Below, one piece after another: positions 9,984 through 19,424 of a DNA stretch of 64,000 nucleotides; position 1 is the first letter of the stretch, and every line of letters begins with the position of its first letter. The position numbers and the translations under genes are program-made. Origin of the DNA: Acidobacteriota bacterium. Its GTDB lineage: Bacteria > Acidobacteriota > Terriglobia > Terriglobales > Acidobacteriaceae. Below the pieces are notes generated by a model. It had not been told where the DNA came from. It saw nothing but the letters and a program-made list of their open reading frames with translations, and did not search any database. Location of the stretch: positions 1 to 64,000 of the forward strand of contig JAJXYY010000030.1 of the NCBI GenBank assembly GCA_021780315.1, in the 5' to 3' direction.

Positions 9984-11408
9984 ATGGTCCTTCCCCTCCT
10001 TACCAAAAATCGTGCGGCCATCCTCACCACCGCCGCGCTCCTCACCGCGCTCATCGCCTTCACCGACTGGGCCATCCCCGCCGAAACCCCACTCTCACTC
10101 CTCTATCTCCTCCCCGTCGCGCTCGCCGCTACCGTCCTCTCCCGCACCAGCATCGTCGTCGTCGCACTCGCCTGCACCTTACTCGCCGAGCTATTCGACA
10201 GCTTCATCTGGAACCCGCAGGTCGGCATCCCACGCGATTTCCTCTACTTCTTCGCCTTCTGCGGCTTTGGTCTCTATGTCAGCGAAGGTGTCCTTAGCCG
10301 TCAGCGTGCCGCCCTCCATCTCACCGACGTCGAAAGCGAAATCATCGCCCGCCGCGACGCCGAAGAGCAGCTCCACGTCCTCATCGAAAGCAGTCCCGTC
10401 GCCATCCTCACCACCGACGCCAACAGCACCGTCCTCCTCGCCAACGACGCCGCCCACCGCCTCCTCGGCCTCCCACCCACCACCCTCGCCGGACAACCCG
10501 TTCAAACCTACCTCCCTGCACTCGCCACCGTCCCGCCGCTCCGCCAAGGACAGCCGTCCTTCCGCACCGTCATGCAATGCAGCGGCCACCGCAGCGACGG
10601 CGATCCCTTCATGGCAGAGATCTGGTTCTCCACCTACCTCACCTCCGCCGGACCACGCCTCACCGCCATCGTCGTCGATACCTCCCAGGATATGCGCGAC
10701 CGCGAAGAAGCCAATCTCTACCATCTCCTCGCCGGCTCACGCATCCTCGTCGGAGCAGTCTCGCACGAAGTCCGCAACGTCTGCGGAGCCATCGCCCTTG
10801 TCCACGAAAACCTAGCCCGCAGACACACCCTCGATGGCGATCAGGACTTCGAAGCCCTCGGCACACTCGTCCTCGCTCTCGAACAGATCGCCTCCATGGA
10901 TCTACGTCAAGCCGCCAACCAGGCAGTCCAACTCGACCTACCCTCCTTCCTTGATGAACTCCGCGTCATCATCGGTCCCGCACTCCACGAGCAGGACATC
11001 CGCGATCACTGGCTCATCGAGCCCGATCTCCCACCCGTCTGGGCTGATCGTCAAAGCCTCATCCAGGTCTTCCTCAACCTCAGCCGCAACAGCCAGGCCG
11101 CCATGGCCAACCAATCGGAACGCCTCCTCACCATCCACGCTCAGTCCGCCCCGCACGGCGTCGTCATCTCCCTCGCCGACAATGGCCCCGGCGTCCACTC
11201 CCCCGAACTTCTCTTCAAGCCATTCCAGCCCCAGGCTCGCCAGACCGGTCTCGGCCTCTTCCTCTCCCGAGCCCTCATGCGTTCCTTCAAAGGCGACCTC
11301 CGTTATCAGTCCACCCCGCTCGGTGCCACCTTCCTCGTCGAACTGTCCACCCCACCCGTAGCTCCCAGTCCCGACCTACTCTCCGCCACCCCCCGCACCG
11401 CCAGCTAA
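9984..11408 (+). CDS. Membrane sensor histidine kinase with PAS domain
   Basis: N-terminal TM segments, PAS region 'LIESSPVAILTTDANSTVLLANDAAHRLLG', H-box 'GAVSHEVRN', N-box 'VFLNLSRNSQAAM', G-box 'ADNGPGV'. Confidence 0.9.
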   Translation: MVLPLLTKNRAAILTTAALLTALIAFTDWAIPAETPLSLLYLLPVALAATVLSRTSIVVVALACTLLAELFDSFIWNPQVGIPRDFLYFFAFCGFGLYVSEGVLSRQRAALHLTDVESEIIARRDAEEQLHVLIESSPVAILTTDANSTVLLANDAAHRLLGLPPTTLAGQPVQTYLPALATVPPLRQGQPSFRTVMQCSGHRSDGDPFMAEIWFSTYLTSAGPRLTAIVVDTSQDMRDREEANLYHLLAGSRILVGAVSHEVRNVCGAIALVHENLARRHTLDGDQDFEALGTLVLALEQIASMDLRQAANQAVQLDLPSFLDELRVIIGPALHEQDIRDHWLIEPDLPPVWADRQSLIQVFLNLSRNSQAAMANQSERLLTIHAQSAPHGVVISLADNGPGVHSPELLFKPFQPQARQTGLGLFLSRALMRSFKGDLRYQSTPLGATFLVELSTPPVAPSPDLLSATPRTAS

Positions 11409-11414
11409 CTCGCC

Positions 11415-12077
11415 ATGCCTACCAAAACTCCCGCTCCCATCCGCCTCCTCCTCGTCGACGACCACGGCCTCTTCCGCGAAGGCCTCAAGCGTCTCCTCGA
11501 AGCAGAGCCCGGCTTCACCCTCGCCGGCGACTTTCCCTCCGCAGACGCTGCCCTCCACGCCCTCCGCCACACCCACGTCGACGTCGTACTCCTAGACTTC
11601 GATCTCGGCGAGCAGACCGGCCTCCGCTTCCTGGAAGCCGCCCGCCAAATCAACTTCCAAGGACGCATCCTCATGGTCACCGCCGGCCTCAGCGACGCCG
11701 ATACCCTCCGCATCCTCCAACTCGGTGCTGCAGGCATCTTCCTCAAGCACAGCCCGCCCTCCGAACTCATCGCCGCCATCCGCCGCGTCCTCGCCGGCGA
11801 AGTCTCCCTCAATCCCGCCTCCCTCAACGCCATCGTCTCTGCCGCAGCCCACCCGCAACCTGCTCCCACCACCCTCAGCCCTCGCGAGCACGACGTCCTC
11901 AAAGCCGTCTTCGAGGGCCTCTCCAACAAGGAGATCGGTGCCCGCCTCGACATCTCCGAGGCTTACGTCAAAGCCGTCCTCCAGCAACTCTTCAACAAAA
12001 CTGGAGTTCGCAGCCGCAGCCAACTCGTCCGCATCGCCCTCGAAAAACCCAGCCTCTACGGAATCACCCCCTCCTGA
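11415..12077 (+). CDS. NarL/FixJ-type response regulator (REC + LuxR HTH)
   Basis: 'RLLLVDDHGLFREGLKRLLE' and 'LSPREHDVLKAVFEGLSNKEIGARLDISEAYVKAVLQQLFNKTGVRSR'; follows the kinase. Confidence 0.93.
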   Translation: MPTKTPAPIRLLLVDDHGLFREGLKRLLEAEPGFTLAGDFPSADAALHALRHTHVDVVLLDFDLGEQTGLRFLEAARQINFQGRILMVTAGLSDADTLRILQLGAAGIFLKHSPPSELIAAIRRVLAGEVSLNPASLNAIVSAAAHPQPAPTTLSPREHDVLKAVFEGLSNKEIGARLDISEAYVKAVLQQLFNKTGVRSRSQLVRIALEKPSLYGITPS

Positions 12078-12124
12078 CCTCCCACCACTCGCCCACCTCA
12101 CCTCTCCCGCGATACCATCTCTCC

Positions 12125-13156
12125 ATGCTGCGAGTCCCCTTCGACCTCCTCCGCAACACCCTCGAACAAGCCGTCCTCAACCTCGGCTTCTCCCCCGACC
12201 GCGCAGCCCTCTGCGCCCGCCTATTCGCCGAAACCACCCGCGACGGCGTATACACCCACGGCCTCAACCGCTTCCCCCGCTTCGCCGCCATGGTCCGCAA
12301 CGGCAGCATCGATATCCACGCCCAGCCCACCCTCGTCACCAGCTTCGGAGCCCTCGAGCGATGGGACGGACACCGCGGCCCCGGCAACCTCAACGCCTAC
12401 GCCGCCATCCACCGCTCCATGCTCCTCGCCCGCCAGCACGGCATCGCCGCCGTAGCCCTCGGCAATACCAACCACTGGATGCGTGGCGGTACCTACGGCT
12501 GGCTCGCCGCCGAGGCTGGCCTCTTCTCCATCTGCTGGTCCAACACCCTCGCCAACGTCCCCGCCTGGGGTGCCACCTCCCCCTCCATCGGCAACAACCC
12601 CCTCATCCTCGCCGTCCCCCGCACCAACACCGCCGGACAACCCACCCCCGTCATCCTCGATATGGCTGCCTCCCAGTTCTCCTACGGAACCCTCGCCTCA
12701 TACAGCAAACGCAACACCCCACTCCCCGTCCCCGGTGGATACGACTCCGCCGGCAACCTCACCACCGACGCCGCCGCCATCGAAGCCTCCCAGCGTGCCC
12801 TACCCGTCGGCTACTGGAAAGGCTCCGGCCTCGCCATCGTCCTCGACATGATCGCCGCCATGCTCTCCGGAGGCCTCGCCACCCACCAATTCGGCCCCGA
12901 TCCACTCCGCGAAGCAGGCCAGTCCCAGATCTTCCTCACCATCGACCCCTCCGCACTCGCTACCGCCACCGAACTCTACCACATCGCCGACGGCATCATC
13001 GACTCCCTCAAGCAGGCCACCCCCATCGACCCCGCCAAACCCATCCGCTATCCCGGGGAGCAAACCCTCCAACTCCGCGAAGAAAACCTCCGCCTCGGCG
13101 TCCCCGTTGACCCCGACATCTGGAACACCATCTCCGGCCCAGCCCCCTCCGCCTAG
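12125..13156 (+). CDS. yiaK: Ldh_2-family oxidoreductase, YiaK-like (2,3-diketo-L-gulonate reductase type)
   Basis: 'ETTRDGVYTHGLNRFPRFAAMVRNGSID', 'NTNHWMRGGTYGWLAAEAG', 'PVGYWKGSGLAIVLDMIAAMLSGG' match recalled YiaK motifs. Confidence 0.82.
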   Translation: MLRVPFDLLRNTLEQAVLNLGFSPDRAALCARLFAETTRDGVYTHGLNRFPRFAAMVRNGSIDIHAQPTLVTSFGALERWDGHRGPGNLNAYAAIHRSMLLARQHGIAAVALGNTNHWMRGGTYGWLAAEAGLFSICWSNTLANVPAWGATSPSIGNNPLILAVPRTNTAGQPTPVILDMAASQFSYGTLASYSKRNTPLPVPGGYDSAGNLTTDAAAIEASQRALPVGYWKGSGLAIVLDMIAAMLSGGLATHQFGPDPLREAGQSQIFLTIDPSALATATELYHIADGIIDSLKQATPIDPAKPIRYPGEQTLQLREENLRLGVPVDPDIWNTISGPAPSA

Positions 13157-13187
13157 CCAACCCCCTGCACCCCGCGAGCACATCATC

Positions 13188-14552
13188 ATGGATAAACGAG
13201 CTTTCTTGAAAACCACCGGAGCCTTCCTCGCCAGCAGCCTGCTTCCACATCAGGCCTCAGGCCAGACCACCACCGCACCCCTCCCAGCCCCCACCCCCCG
13301 CACCAACTGGGCCGGCAACTACACCTTCCACACCGACCACCTCCACCAGCCCAAATCCGTCGCCGAAGTCCAGCAGATCGTCCGCGCCTGCGACCACCTC
13401 CGCGCCCTCGGCTCCCGCCACTCCTTCAACGGCATCGCCGACAGCTCCCACAACCAGATCTCCCTCAAAGCCCTCGACACCATGACCATCAACCCCGCCG
13501 ACAGCACCGTCACCGTCGGCGCCGGAGTCACCTACGGACAACTCTCCCCTTGGCTCGACGCCCACGGCTATGCCCTCCACAATCTCGCCTCGCTCCCCCA
13601 CATCTCCGTCATCGGAGCCTGCGCCACCGGTACCCACGGCTCCGGCCCCACCAACGGCAATCTCTCCACCGCCGTCGCCGCCCTCCAACTCGTCACCGCC
13701 GACGGCAAACTCCTCACCGTCTCCCCCCAGCAAGACCCCGAACACTTCCGTGGAGCCGTCGTCAACCTCGGCGCACTCGGCATCGTCACCGCCGTCACCC
13801 TCCACATCCAGCCCACCTTCCAGATGCGCCAGATCGTCTACGAAGACCTCTCCATGGACCAACTCGAACACCACATGGACACCATCTTCTCCTCCGGCTA
13901 CAGCGTCAGCCTCTTCACCGACTGGCAGCACCACCGCATCTCCCAGATCTGGATCAAATCCCGCGTCCAGCCCGGCGGTCCCACCCCCATCCCACCCACC
14001 TTCTACGGTGCCACCCTCCAGCAGCACAAACTCCACCCCCTCAGCGGACACCCCGCCGAAAGCTGTACCGAACAGATGGGCATCCCCGGCCCCTGGTACG
14101 AGCGCATGCCCCACTTCCGCATGAACTTCACCCCCAGCAGCGGCCAGGAGATCCAGTCCGAGTACTTCGTCCCCCGCAACCGCGGCTATCAGGCCATGCT
14201 CGCCGTCGAGCAACTCCGCGACCACATCACCCCCCACCTCTTCATCACTGAACTCCGCACCATCGCCGCCGACAACCTCTGGCTCAGCGAAGCCCACGAC
14301 CGCGACTCCATGGCCATCCACTTCACCTGGAAGCCCGAAACCGACGCCGTCAACCACGTCCTCCCCCTCATCGAAGCCGCCCTCGCCCCCTTCGACGCAC
14401 GCCCCCACTGGGCCAAGGTCTTCACCATGTCCCCCACCCGCCTCCAGTCCCTCTACCCCCAGCTACCCGCCTTCCGCCAACTCCTCCAACACCACGACCC
14501 CCAGGCCAAATTCCGCAACGCCTTCCTCCAAACCAACCTCTACACCACCTAA
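13188..14552 (+). CDS. FAD-dependent alditol/xylitol oxidase-like protein (VAO/ALO family) with N-terminal signal
   Basis: 'NWAGNYTFHTDHLHQPKSVAEVQQIVRACDHLRALGSRHSFNGIADS' and 'GACATGTHGSG' FAD-binding PCMH motifs. Start chosen at MDKRAFLKTTGAFLASSLL. Confidence 0.82.
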   Translation: MDKRAFLKTTGAFLASSLLPHQASGQTTTAPLPAPTPRTNWAGNYTFHTDHLHQPKSVAEVQQIVRACDHLRALGSRHSFNGIADSSHNQISLKALDTMTINPADSTVTVGAGVTYGQLSPWLDAHGYALHNLASLPHISVIGACATGTHGSGPTNGNLSTAVAALQLVTADGKLLTVSPQQDPEHFRGAVVNLGALGIVTAVTLHIQPTFQMRQIVYEDLSMDQLEHHMDTIFSSGYSVSLFTDWQHHRISQIWIKSRVQPGGPTPIPPTFYGATLQQHKLHPLSGHPAESCTEQMGIPGPWYERMPHFRMNFTPSSGQEIQSEYFVPRNRGYQAMLAVEQLRDHITPHLFITELRTIAADNLWLSEAHDRDSMAIHFTWKPETDAVNHVLPLIEAALAPFDARPHWAKVFTMSPTRLQSLYPQLPAFRQLLQHHDPQAKFRNAFLQTNLYTT

Positions 14553-14819
14553 CCCACCCAAACCCTTGCTCCTGCCCTTGCCCTTGCACTATCAATTGCC
14601 GCAACCAAAGCCCGGGTGCCCCATACATACGGCAGTCTCACCGACGGATGTGTGGGAAGGTAAAACTCCACCCACATGCCATTGCCCTTGCTTTTGCCCG
14701 CCCCCCCACTAACACCAACACCCTTGCCATCTCCCCTTACCGTGGCACCCGGCCAACACCATTTCTCACCCAACTCTCCTACAATATGTGTCTGTACCAA
14801 CGACCTCCCCTTGGCAAAC

Positions 14820-15680
14820 ATGAACCTCACCCAAAAATCCGCTCTCCTCACCACCACCCTCCGCGACCTCGGCTCCCTCCTCGTCGCCTACTCCGGCGGC
14901 ACCGACTCCGCCTACCTCGCCTACGCCGCCCACCAGACTCTCGGCGACCACATGCTCGCCGTCATCGCCGACTCAGCCTCACTCCCCCGCGCCGAACTCG
15001 CCGCCGCACTCGCCTTCACTGCCCAGCACCGCATCCCCACCCACATCCTCCACACCGAAGAACTCGACAACCCCGACTACCGGCGCAACGACGCCCACCG
15101 CTGCTTCCACTGCAAGGACGAACTCTTCACCCACATGGAGCGCACCCGCCTCACCCGTAACTTCCGCCACATCGCCTACGGCATGAACCTCGACGACCAG
15201 GCCGAATCCGTCGCCCGCTTCCGCCCCGGCCAGCAGGCCGCCGCACTCCACCACGCCGTCGCCCCCCTGGTCACCGCCCAACTAACCAAACCCGAGATCC
15301 GCACCCTCGCCCGCGAAGCCGGACTCTCCCTTGCCGACAAACCCGCCTCCGCCTGCCTCTCCTCCCGCATCGAGTACGGACGCCCCGTCACCCGCGAAAA
15401 CCTCGCCCAGGTCGAGCAGGCCGAAGCCGCTCTCCACGCCCTCGGCTTCCCCCAGGTACGCGTCCGTCACCACGGCGACCTCGCCCGCATAGAAATCGCC
15501 CGCCCCGACCTCCACCGCGCCCTCTCCCTCGATGCCCTCGACCGCATCACCGCCGCCCTCAAGCCCCTCGGCTTCCTCTACATCACCCTCGACACGCAGG
15601 GATACCGCTCCGGCAGCATGAACGACGTACTCCCCGCCTCCGCGATCACCCCCGCCGTACCCCGCCTCATGAAACAATAA
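14820..15680 (+). CDS. larE: LarE, ATP-dependent sacrificial sulfur transferase (nickel-pincer cofactor)
   Basis: PP-loop 'LLVAYSGGTDSAYLA', 'CFHCKDELF', 'KPASACLSSRIEYG'; followed by larC and larB. Confidence 0.92.
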   Translation: MNLTQKSALLTTTLRDLGSLLVAYSGGTDSAYLAYAAHQTLGDHMLAVIADSASLPRAELAAALAFTAQHRIPTHILHTEELDNPDYRRNDAHRCFHCKDELFTHMERTRLTRNFRHIAYGMNLDDQAESVARFRPGQQAAALHHAVAPLVTAQLTKPEIRTLAREAGLSLADKPASACLSSRIEYGRPVTRENLAQVEQAEAALHALGFPQVRVRHHGDLARIEIARPDLHRALSLDALDRITAALKPLGFLYITLDTQGYRSGSMNDVLPASAITPAVPRLMKQ

Positions 15681-15685
15681 CCACC

Positions 15686-17014
15686 ATGCGTATCGCCTAC
15701 CTCGACTGCTTCGCCGGCATCTCCGGTGACATGTTCCTCGGCGCCCTCCTCGACGCCGGAGTCGACCCCCAGGTCCTTCACCACGCCACCGCCGCCCTCA
15801 ACCTCGGAGCATCCCTACACATCGAAACCGTCGACCGCAGCGGCATCTCCGCCACCAAAGTCAACGTCATGCTCGGAGAGTCCCTCGCCGAAAACACCAC
15901 CCCGTCCCATACCCACGTTCCACCAGCAAAAGACCACACTCTATCCACCCAAAATACCGTCCTGAATCAGCCCCACCAGCACCCCCACTCCCACCAGCCT
16001 AAGACCCAGCACGAACATAAAGCAGGCCAACCACACTCCCACGGTCGCTCCCTCTCCACCATCCGCTCCCTCATCCAGGCCACCAGCCTCCCCGCTCCCG
16101 TCAAGCAAACCGCCATCCACACCTTCGAACTCCTCGGCGCCTCCGAAGCCAAAATCCATAACGTCGACATCGAAAAAATCCACTTCCACGAAGTCGGCGC
16201 CGTCGATGCCATCGTCGATATCGTTGCCGCCAGCGCCGCTATCCACGCGCTCAACATCGACCGCTGGTACGCCTCCCCTCTCAACGTCGGTGGCGGCATG
16301 GTCGATTGCGCCCACGGCCGCTTCCCCGTCCCCGCGCCCGCCACCGCCGACCTGCTCCGCGGACTCCCCACCTACTCCGCCCATATCGAAAAGGAACTGG
16401 TCACCCCCACCGGTGCCGCTCTCATCCGCGCCCTCAACCCCACCTTCGGCCCTCAACCCGCCATGCGCGTCCAGCACATCGGCTACGGCGCAGGCTCCCG
16501 CAACCCCAAAGACTTCCCCAACGTCCTCCGCCTCTCCCTCGGCGAATCCGACGAGGCTCCCAAACACCCCACCGACACCGTCACCATCCTCGAAACCGCC
16601 CTCGACGATCTCTCCCCTCAGGTCATCGCCCACGTCACCGAATCCGCCCTCACCCTTGGCGCGCTCGACGTCATGCTCACCCCCGTCACCATGAAAAAAG
16701 GCCGTCTCGGCACCCTCATCACCATCCTCACCGACGACGCTCACGCCCCCGCCCTCGAACGCCTCCTCCTCACCCAGACCACCACCCTCGGCATCCGCAT
16801 CCACCGCCAGCAGCGCTCCTGCATCGACCGTGCTCACACCACCGTCACCACCCCCTACGGAGACATCCGCATCAAGATCGGCTCCCTCCACGGCGAAGTC
16901 CTCAACGCCGCCCCCGAGTTCGAAGACTGTCGCACCGCCGCCACGCTCCACGCAGTCCCCGTCAAACTCGTCATCCAGGCCGCCACCGCCGCCTACCTCC
17001 AGCAAAAGCAATGA
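15686..17014 (+). CDS. larC: LarC, nickel insertion protein for nickel-pincer nucleotide cofactor
   Basis: 'MRIAYLDCFAGISGDMFLGALLDAG', His-rich linker, 'EVGAVDAIVDIVAASAAI'. Confidence 0.93.
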   Translation: MRIAYLDCFAGISGDMFLGALLDAGVDPQVLHHATAALNLGASLHIETVDRSGISATKVNVMLGESLAENTTPSHTHVPPAKDHTLSTQNTVLNQPHQHPHSHQPKTQHEHKAGQPHSHGRSLSTIRSLIQATSLPAPVKQTAIHTFELLGASEAKIHNVDIEKIHFHEVGAVDAIVDIVAASAAIHALNIDRWYASPLNVGGGMVDCAHGRFPVPAPATADLLRGLPTYSAHIEKELVTPTGAALIRALNPTFGPQPAMRVQHIGYGAGSRNPKDFPNVLRLSLGESDEAPKHPTDTVTILETALDDLSPQVIAHVTESALTLGALDVMLTPVTMKKGRLGTLITILTDDAHAPALERLLLTQTTTLGIRIHRQQRSCIDRAHTTVTTPYGDIRIKIGSLHGEVLNAAPEFEDCRTAATLHAVPVKLVIQAATAAYLQQKQ

Positions 17015-17131
17015 GCCATCCGCCCGCGCCAACTTGGGTGCCCCATCTTCGCGCAGTATCATCGCGCTAAGGTGGGCATTCGCAAAGCGAACCGCAATCC
17101 TCCACTCAACCTCGATTCTCCCAGCCAGCCT

Positions 17132-17887
17132 ATGAACCCCACCACGCTCCTCGAACTCCTCGCCGAAGTCCAACGCGGCAACCTCACCCCCGCCGACGCC
17201 TCCACCCGCCTCGCCAACCTCCCCTTCGAGGACATCGGCCACGCCCGCATCGACCACCACCGCACCCTCCGCACCGGCCTCCCCGAGGTCATCTACGCCG
17301 CCGGAAAAACCCCCGCCCAGACCGCCGAAATCTTTGCCACCATGGCCGCCGCCGGCTCCAACGTCCTAGCCACCCGCGCCGACACCACCACCGCCGACGC
17401 CGTCCTCGCCACCACCCCCACCGCCCTCTACCATCCCCACGCCCGCGCCATTACCCTCCGCCAGTCCACCCCGCCCGCAACCCTCGGCCACATCGCCATC
17501 CTATGCGCCGGAACCAGCGATCTCCCCATCGCCGAAGAAGCCTCCGTCACCGCCGAACTCTTCAACACCCGCGTCTCCCGCATCTACGACGTAGGCGTCG
17601 CCGGACTCCACCGCCTCCTCGCCGTCCGCGACCAACTCCTCCAGGCCGACGTCGTCATTGTCTGCGCCGGTATGGAAGGCGCGCTCCCCTCCGTCGTCGG
17701 CGGTCTCGTCGCCGTCCCCGTCATCGCCGTCCCCACCTCGGTAGGCTACGGAGCCTCCTTCGCCGGAGCCGCCGCACTCCTCGGCATGCTCAACTCCTGC
17801 TCCCCCAACGTCACCGTCGTCAATATCGACAACGGCTTTGGCGCTGCTTATACTGCTGTTCTCATCGCACGCACCGCAAGTCGCTAA
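17132..17887 (+). CDS. larB: LarB, nickel-pincer cofactor biosynthesis carboxylase/hydrolase
   Basis: 'GLPEVIYAAGKTPAQTAEIFATMAAAGSNVLATRA', 'VVIVCAGMEGALPSVVGGLVAVPVIAVPTSVGYGASFAGAAALLGMLNSCSPNVTVVNIDNGFGAAY'. Confidence 0.93.
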   Translation: MNPTTLLELLAEVQRGNLTPADASTRLANLPFEDIGHARIDHHRTLRTGLPEVIYAAGKTPAQTAEIFATMAAAGSNVLATRADTTTADAVLATTPTALYHPHARAITLRQSTPPATLGHIAILCAGTSDLPIAEEASVTAELFNTRVSRIYDVGVAGLHRLLAVRDQLLQADVVIVCAGMEGALPSVVGGLVAVPVIAVPTSVGYGASFAGAAALLGMLNSCSPNVTVVNIDNGFGAAYTAVLIARTASR

Positions 17888-17925
17888 CCCCATCTCCATC
17901 TCCAGCACCCATCAACGGAGCCACC

Positions 17926-18942
17926 ATGGAACGCCGAGACTTCCTCAAATCCGCCGCCGCCACACTCACCGCCGCCGCAACCACCTTTCCCGCCGCAGCC
18001 CAATCTCCCTCCCCTGCCGCCATCACCCGCCCCCAGTCGCCCGACATGATCTACCGCAATCTCGGAACCACCGGAGAAAAGGTCTCCGCCATCGGTCTCG
18101 GCGGACACCACATCGGTCGTCAGGCCGACCCCGCCGACAGCATCGCACTCATCCACAAAGCCATCGACCACGGCATCACCTTCATGGACAACTGCTGGGA
18201 CTACAACGACGGCATCAGCGAAGTCCGCATGGGCCAGGCACTCCGCGACGGCAACCGCGCCAAGGTCTTCCTCATGACCAAAATCGACGGCCGCACCGCC
18301 GCCGCATTCAACCGCCAACTCGAAGAGTCCCTCGGCAGACTCCAGACCGACATGATCGACCTCGTCCAGTTCCACGAGATCATCCGCATGGAAGACCCCG
18401 ACCGCATCTTCGTACCCGGCGGAGCCATGGAAGCCGCTCTCGCCGCCAAGCAAGCCGGCAAACTCCGCTACATCGGATTCACCGGCCACAAGGACCCCAT
18501 CGTCCACCTCCGCATGATCGACATGGCCCATCAGCACGGCGTCCACCTCGACACCGTCCAGATGCCCATCAACGTCATGGACGCCCACTTCCGCTCCTTC
18601 ACCAACGAAGTCATCCCCATCGCCCTCCAGCAAGGCATCGGAATCCTTGCCATGAAGACCTTCGGCGACTCCTTCGTCCTCCAAAGCAACACCGTACAGC
18701 CCATCGAGGCCCTCCACTACAGCCTCACCCTCCCCGTCTCGGTCGTCATCACCGGCATCGACTCCATGCCCATCCTCGACCAGGCGCTCACCGCCGCCCG
18801 CACCTTCCAACCCCTCACCCACGCCCAGATCGCCACCCTTCTCGATCGAACCCGTCAGGCCGCGCTCACCGGAAAATTCGAGCCCTTCAAAACCACCCAG
18901 CACTTCGACGGCACCGCTTCCAACCCCAAGTGGCTCGGCTGA
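17926..18942 (+). CDS. Aldo/keto reductase with N-terminal signal sequence
   Basis: 'MERRDFLKSAAATLTAAATTFPAAAQ' signal; 'YRNLGTTGEKVSAIGLGGHHIGR', 'GITFMDNCWDYNDGISEVRMGQALRDG'. ORF track starts upstream at 17503 over larB. Confidence 0.85.
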   Translation: MERRDFLKSAAATLTAAATTFPAAAQSPSPAAITRPQSPDMIYRNLGTTGEKVSAIGLGGHHIGRQADPADSIALIHKAIDHGITFMDNCWDYNDGISEVRMGQALRDGNRAKVFLMTKIDGRTAAAFNRQLEESLGRLQTDMIDLVQFHEIIRMEDPDRIFVPGGAMEAALAAKQAGKLRYIGFTGHKDPIVHLRMIDMAHQHGVHLDTVQMPINVMDAHFRSFTNEVIPIALQQGIGILAMKTFGDSFVLQSNTVQPIEALHYSLTLPVSVVITGIDSMPILDQALTAARTFQPLTHAQIATLLDRTRQAALTGKFEPFKTTQHFDGTASNPKWLG

Positions 18943-19079
18943 ACCACCCACACCATCAACTCATTTCACCTTCATCTTGACAACCGTCCCCACACAGTCC
19001 TAACGTCGTCCTGCACGAATTTACCTGCAACCCACTGGACCCATCCACCAGCGCAGCAGGTAAATCAAGGGGACCAAGC

Positions 19080-19334
19080 ATGTTGCCGTGCCAAAACAGT
19101 ACGTGGTCCAAATCGATCGCTCGTTCCATCATCGCCCTCGCGATCCTCGCCGCCATCGTCACCGCGTACTACCTCCACGACCAACACCTGCTCTATATCC
19201 CCGAAATCACCATCCTGCTGCTCCTCCTGCTCGCCATCCTGCCGCCCAACATCGCCATACTCTTCCGTAAAGACGACATCGGTTCCTCCGCCTCCACCCT
19301 CGATCACAACCACTCCCACCACCACGCACGCTGA
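19080..19334 (+). CDS. Small membrane protein with His-rich C-terminus, unknown function
   Basis: 84 aa; AGGGGA 7-10 nt upstream of ATG; two hydrophobic segments and C-terminal 'LDHNHSHHHAR'. Confidence 0.6.
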   Translation: MLPCQNSTWSKSIARSIIALAILAAIVTAYYLHDQHLLYIPEITILLLLLLAILPPNIAILFRKDDIGSSASTLDHNHSHHHAR

Positions 19335-19344
19335 TAGTCATAAC

Positions 19345-19388
19345 CCACAAAAAATCAGGGCGCATGTGAGTCCATCTCACACACGCCC
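19345..19388 (-). terminator. Rho-independent terminator for the SDR/gntK/uxaE minus-strand unit
   Basis: GGGCGcATGTGAG-tccat-CTCACacaCGCCC hairpin (19358-19388) with AAAAAA on the plus strand (T-tract when read on minus). Confidence 0.7.
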
Positions 19389-19424
19389 CATGTACTGCCC
19401 GCAGCTATCAGCTGCCAGATCGCT

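Noticed and set aside
15941-17260. 439-aa minus acidic ORF over larC
   Set aside because: Shadow frame of larC; all Gly/Glu/Asp/Val composition with no domain signal.
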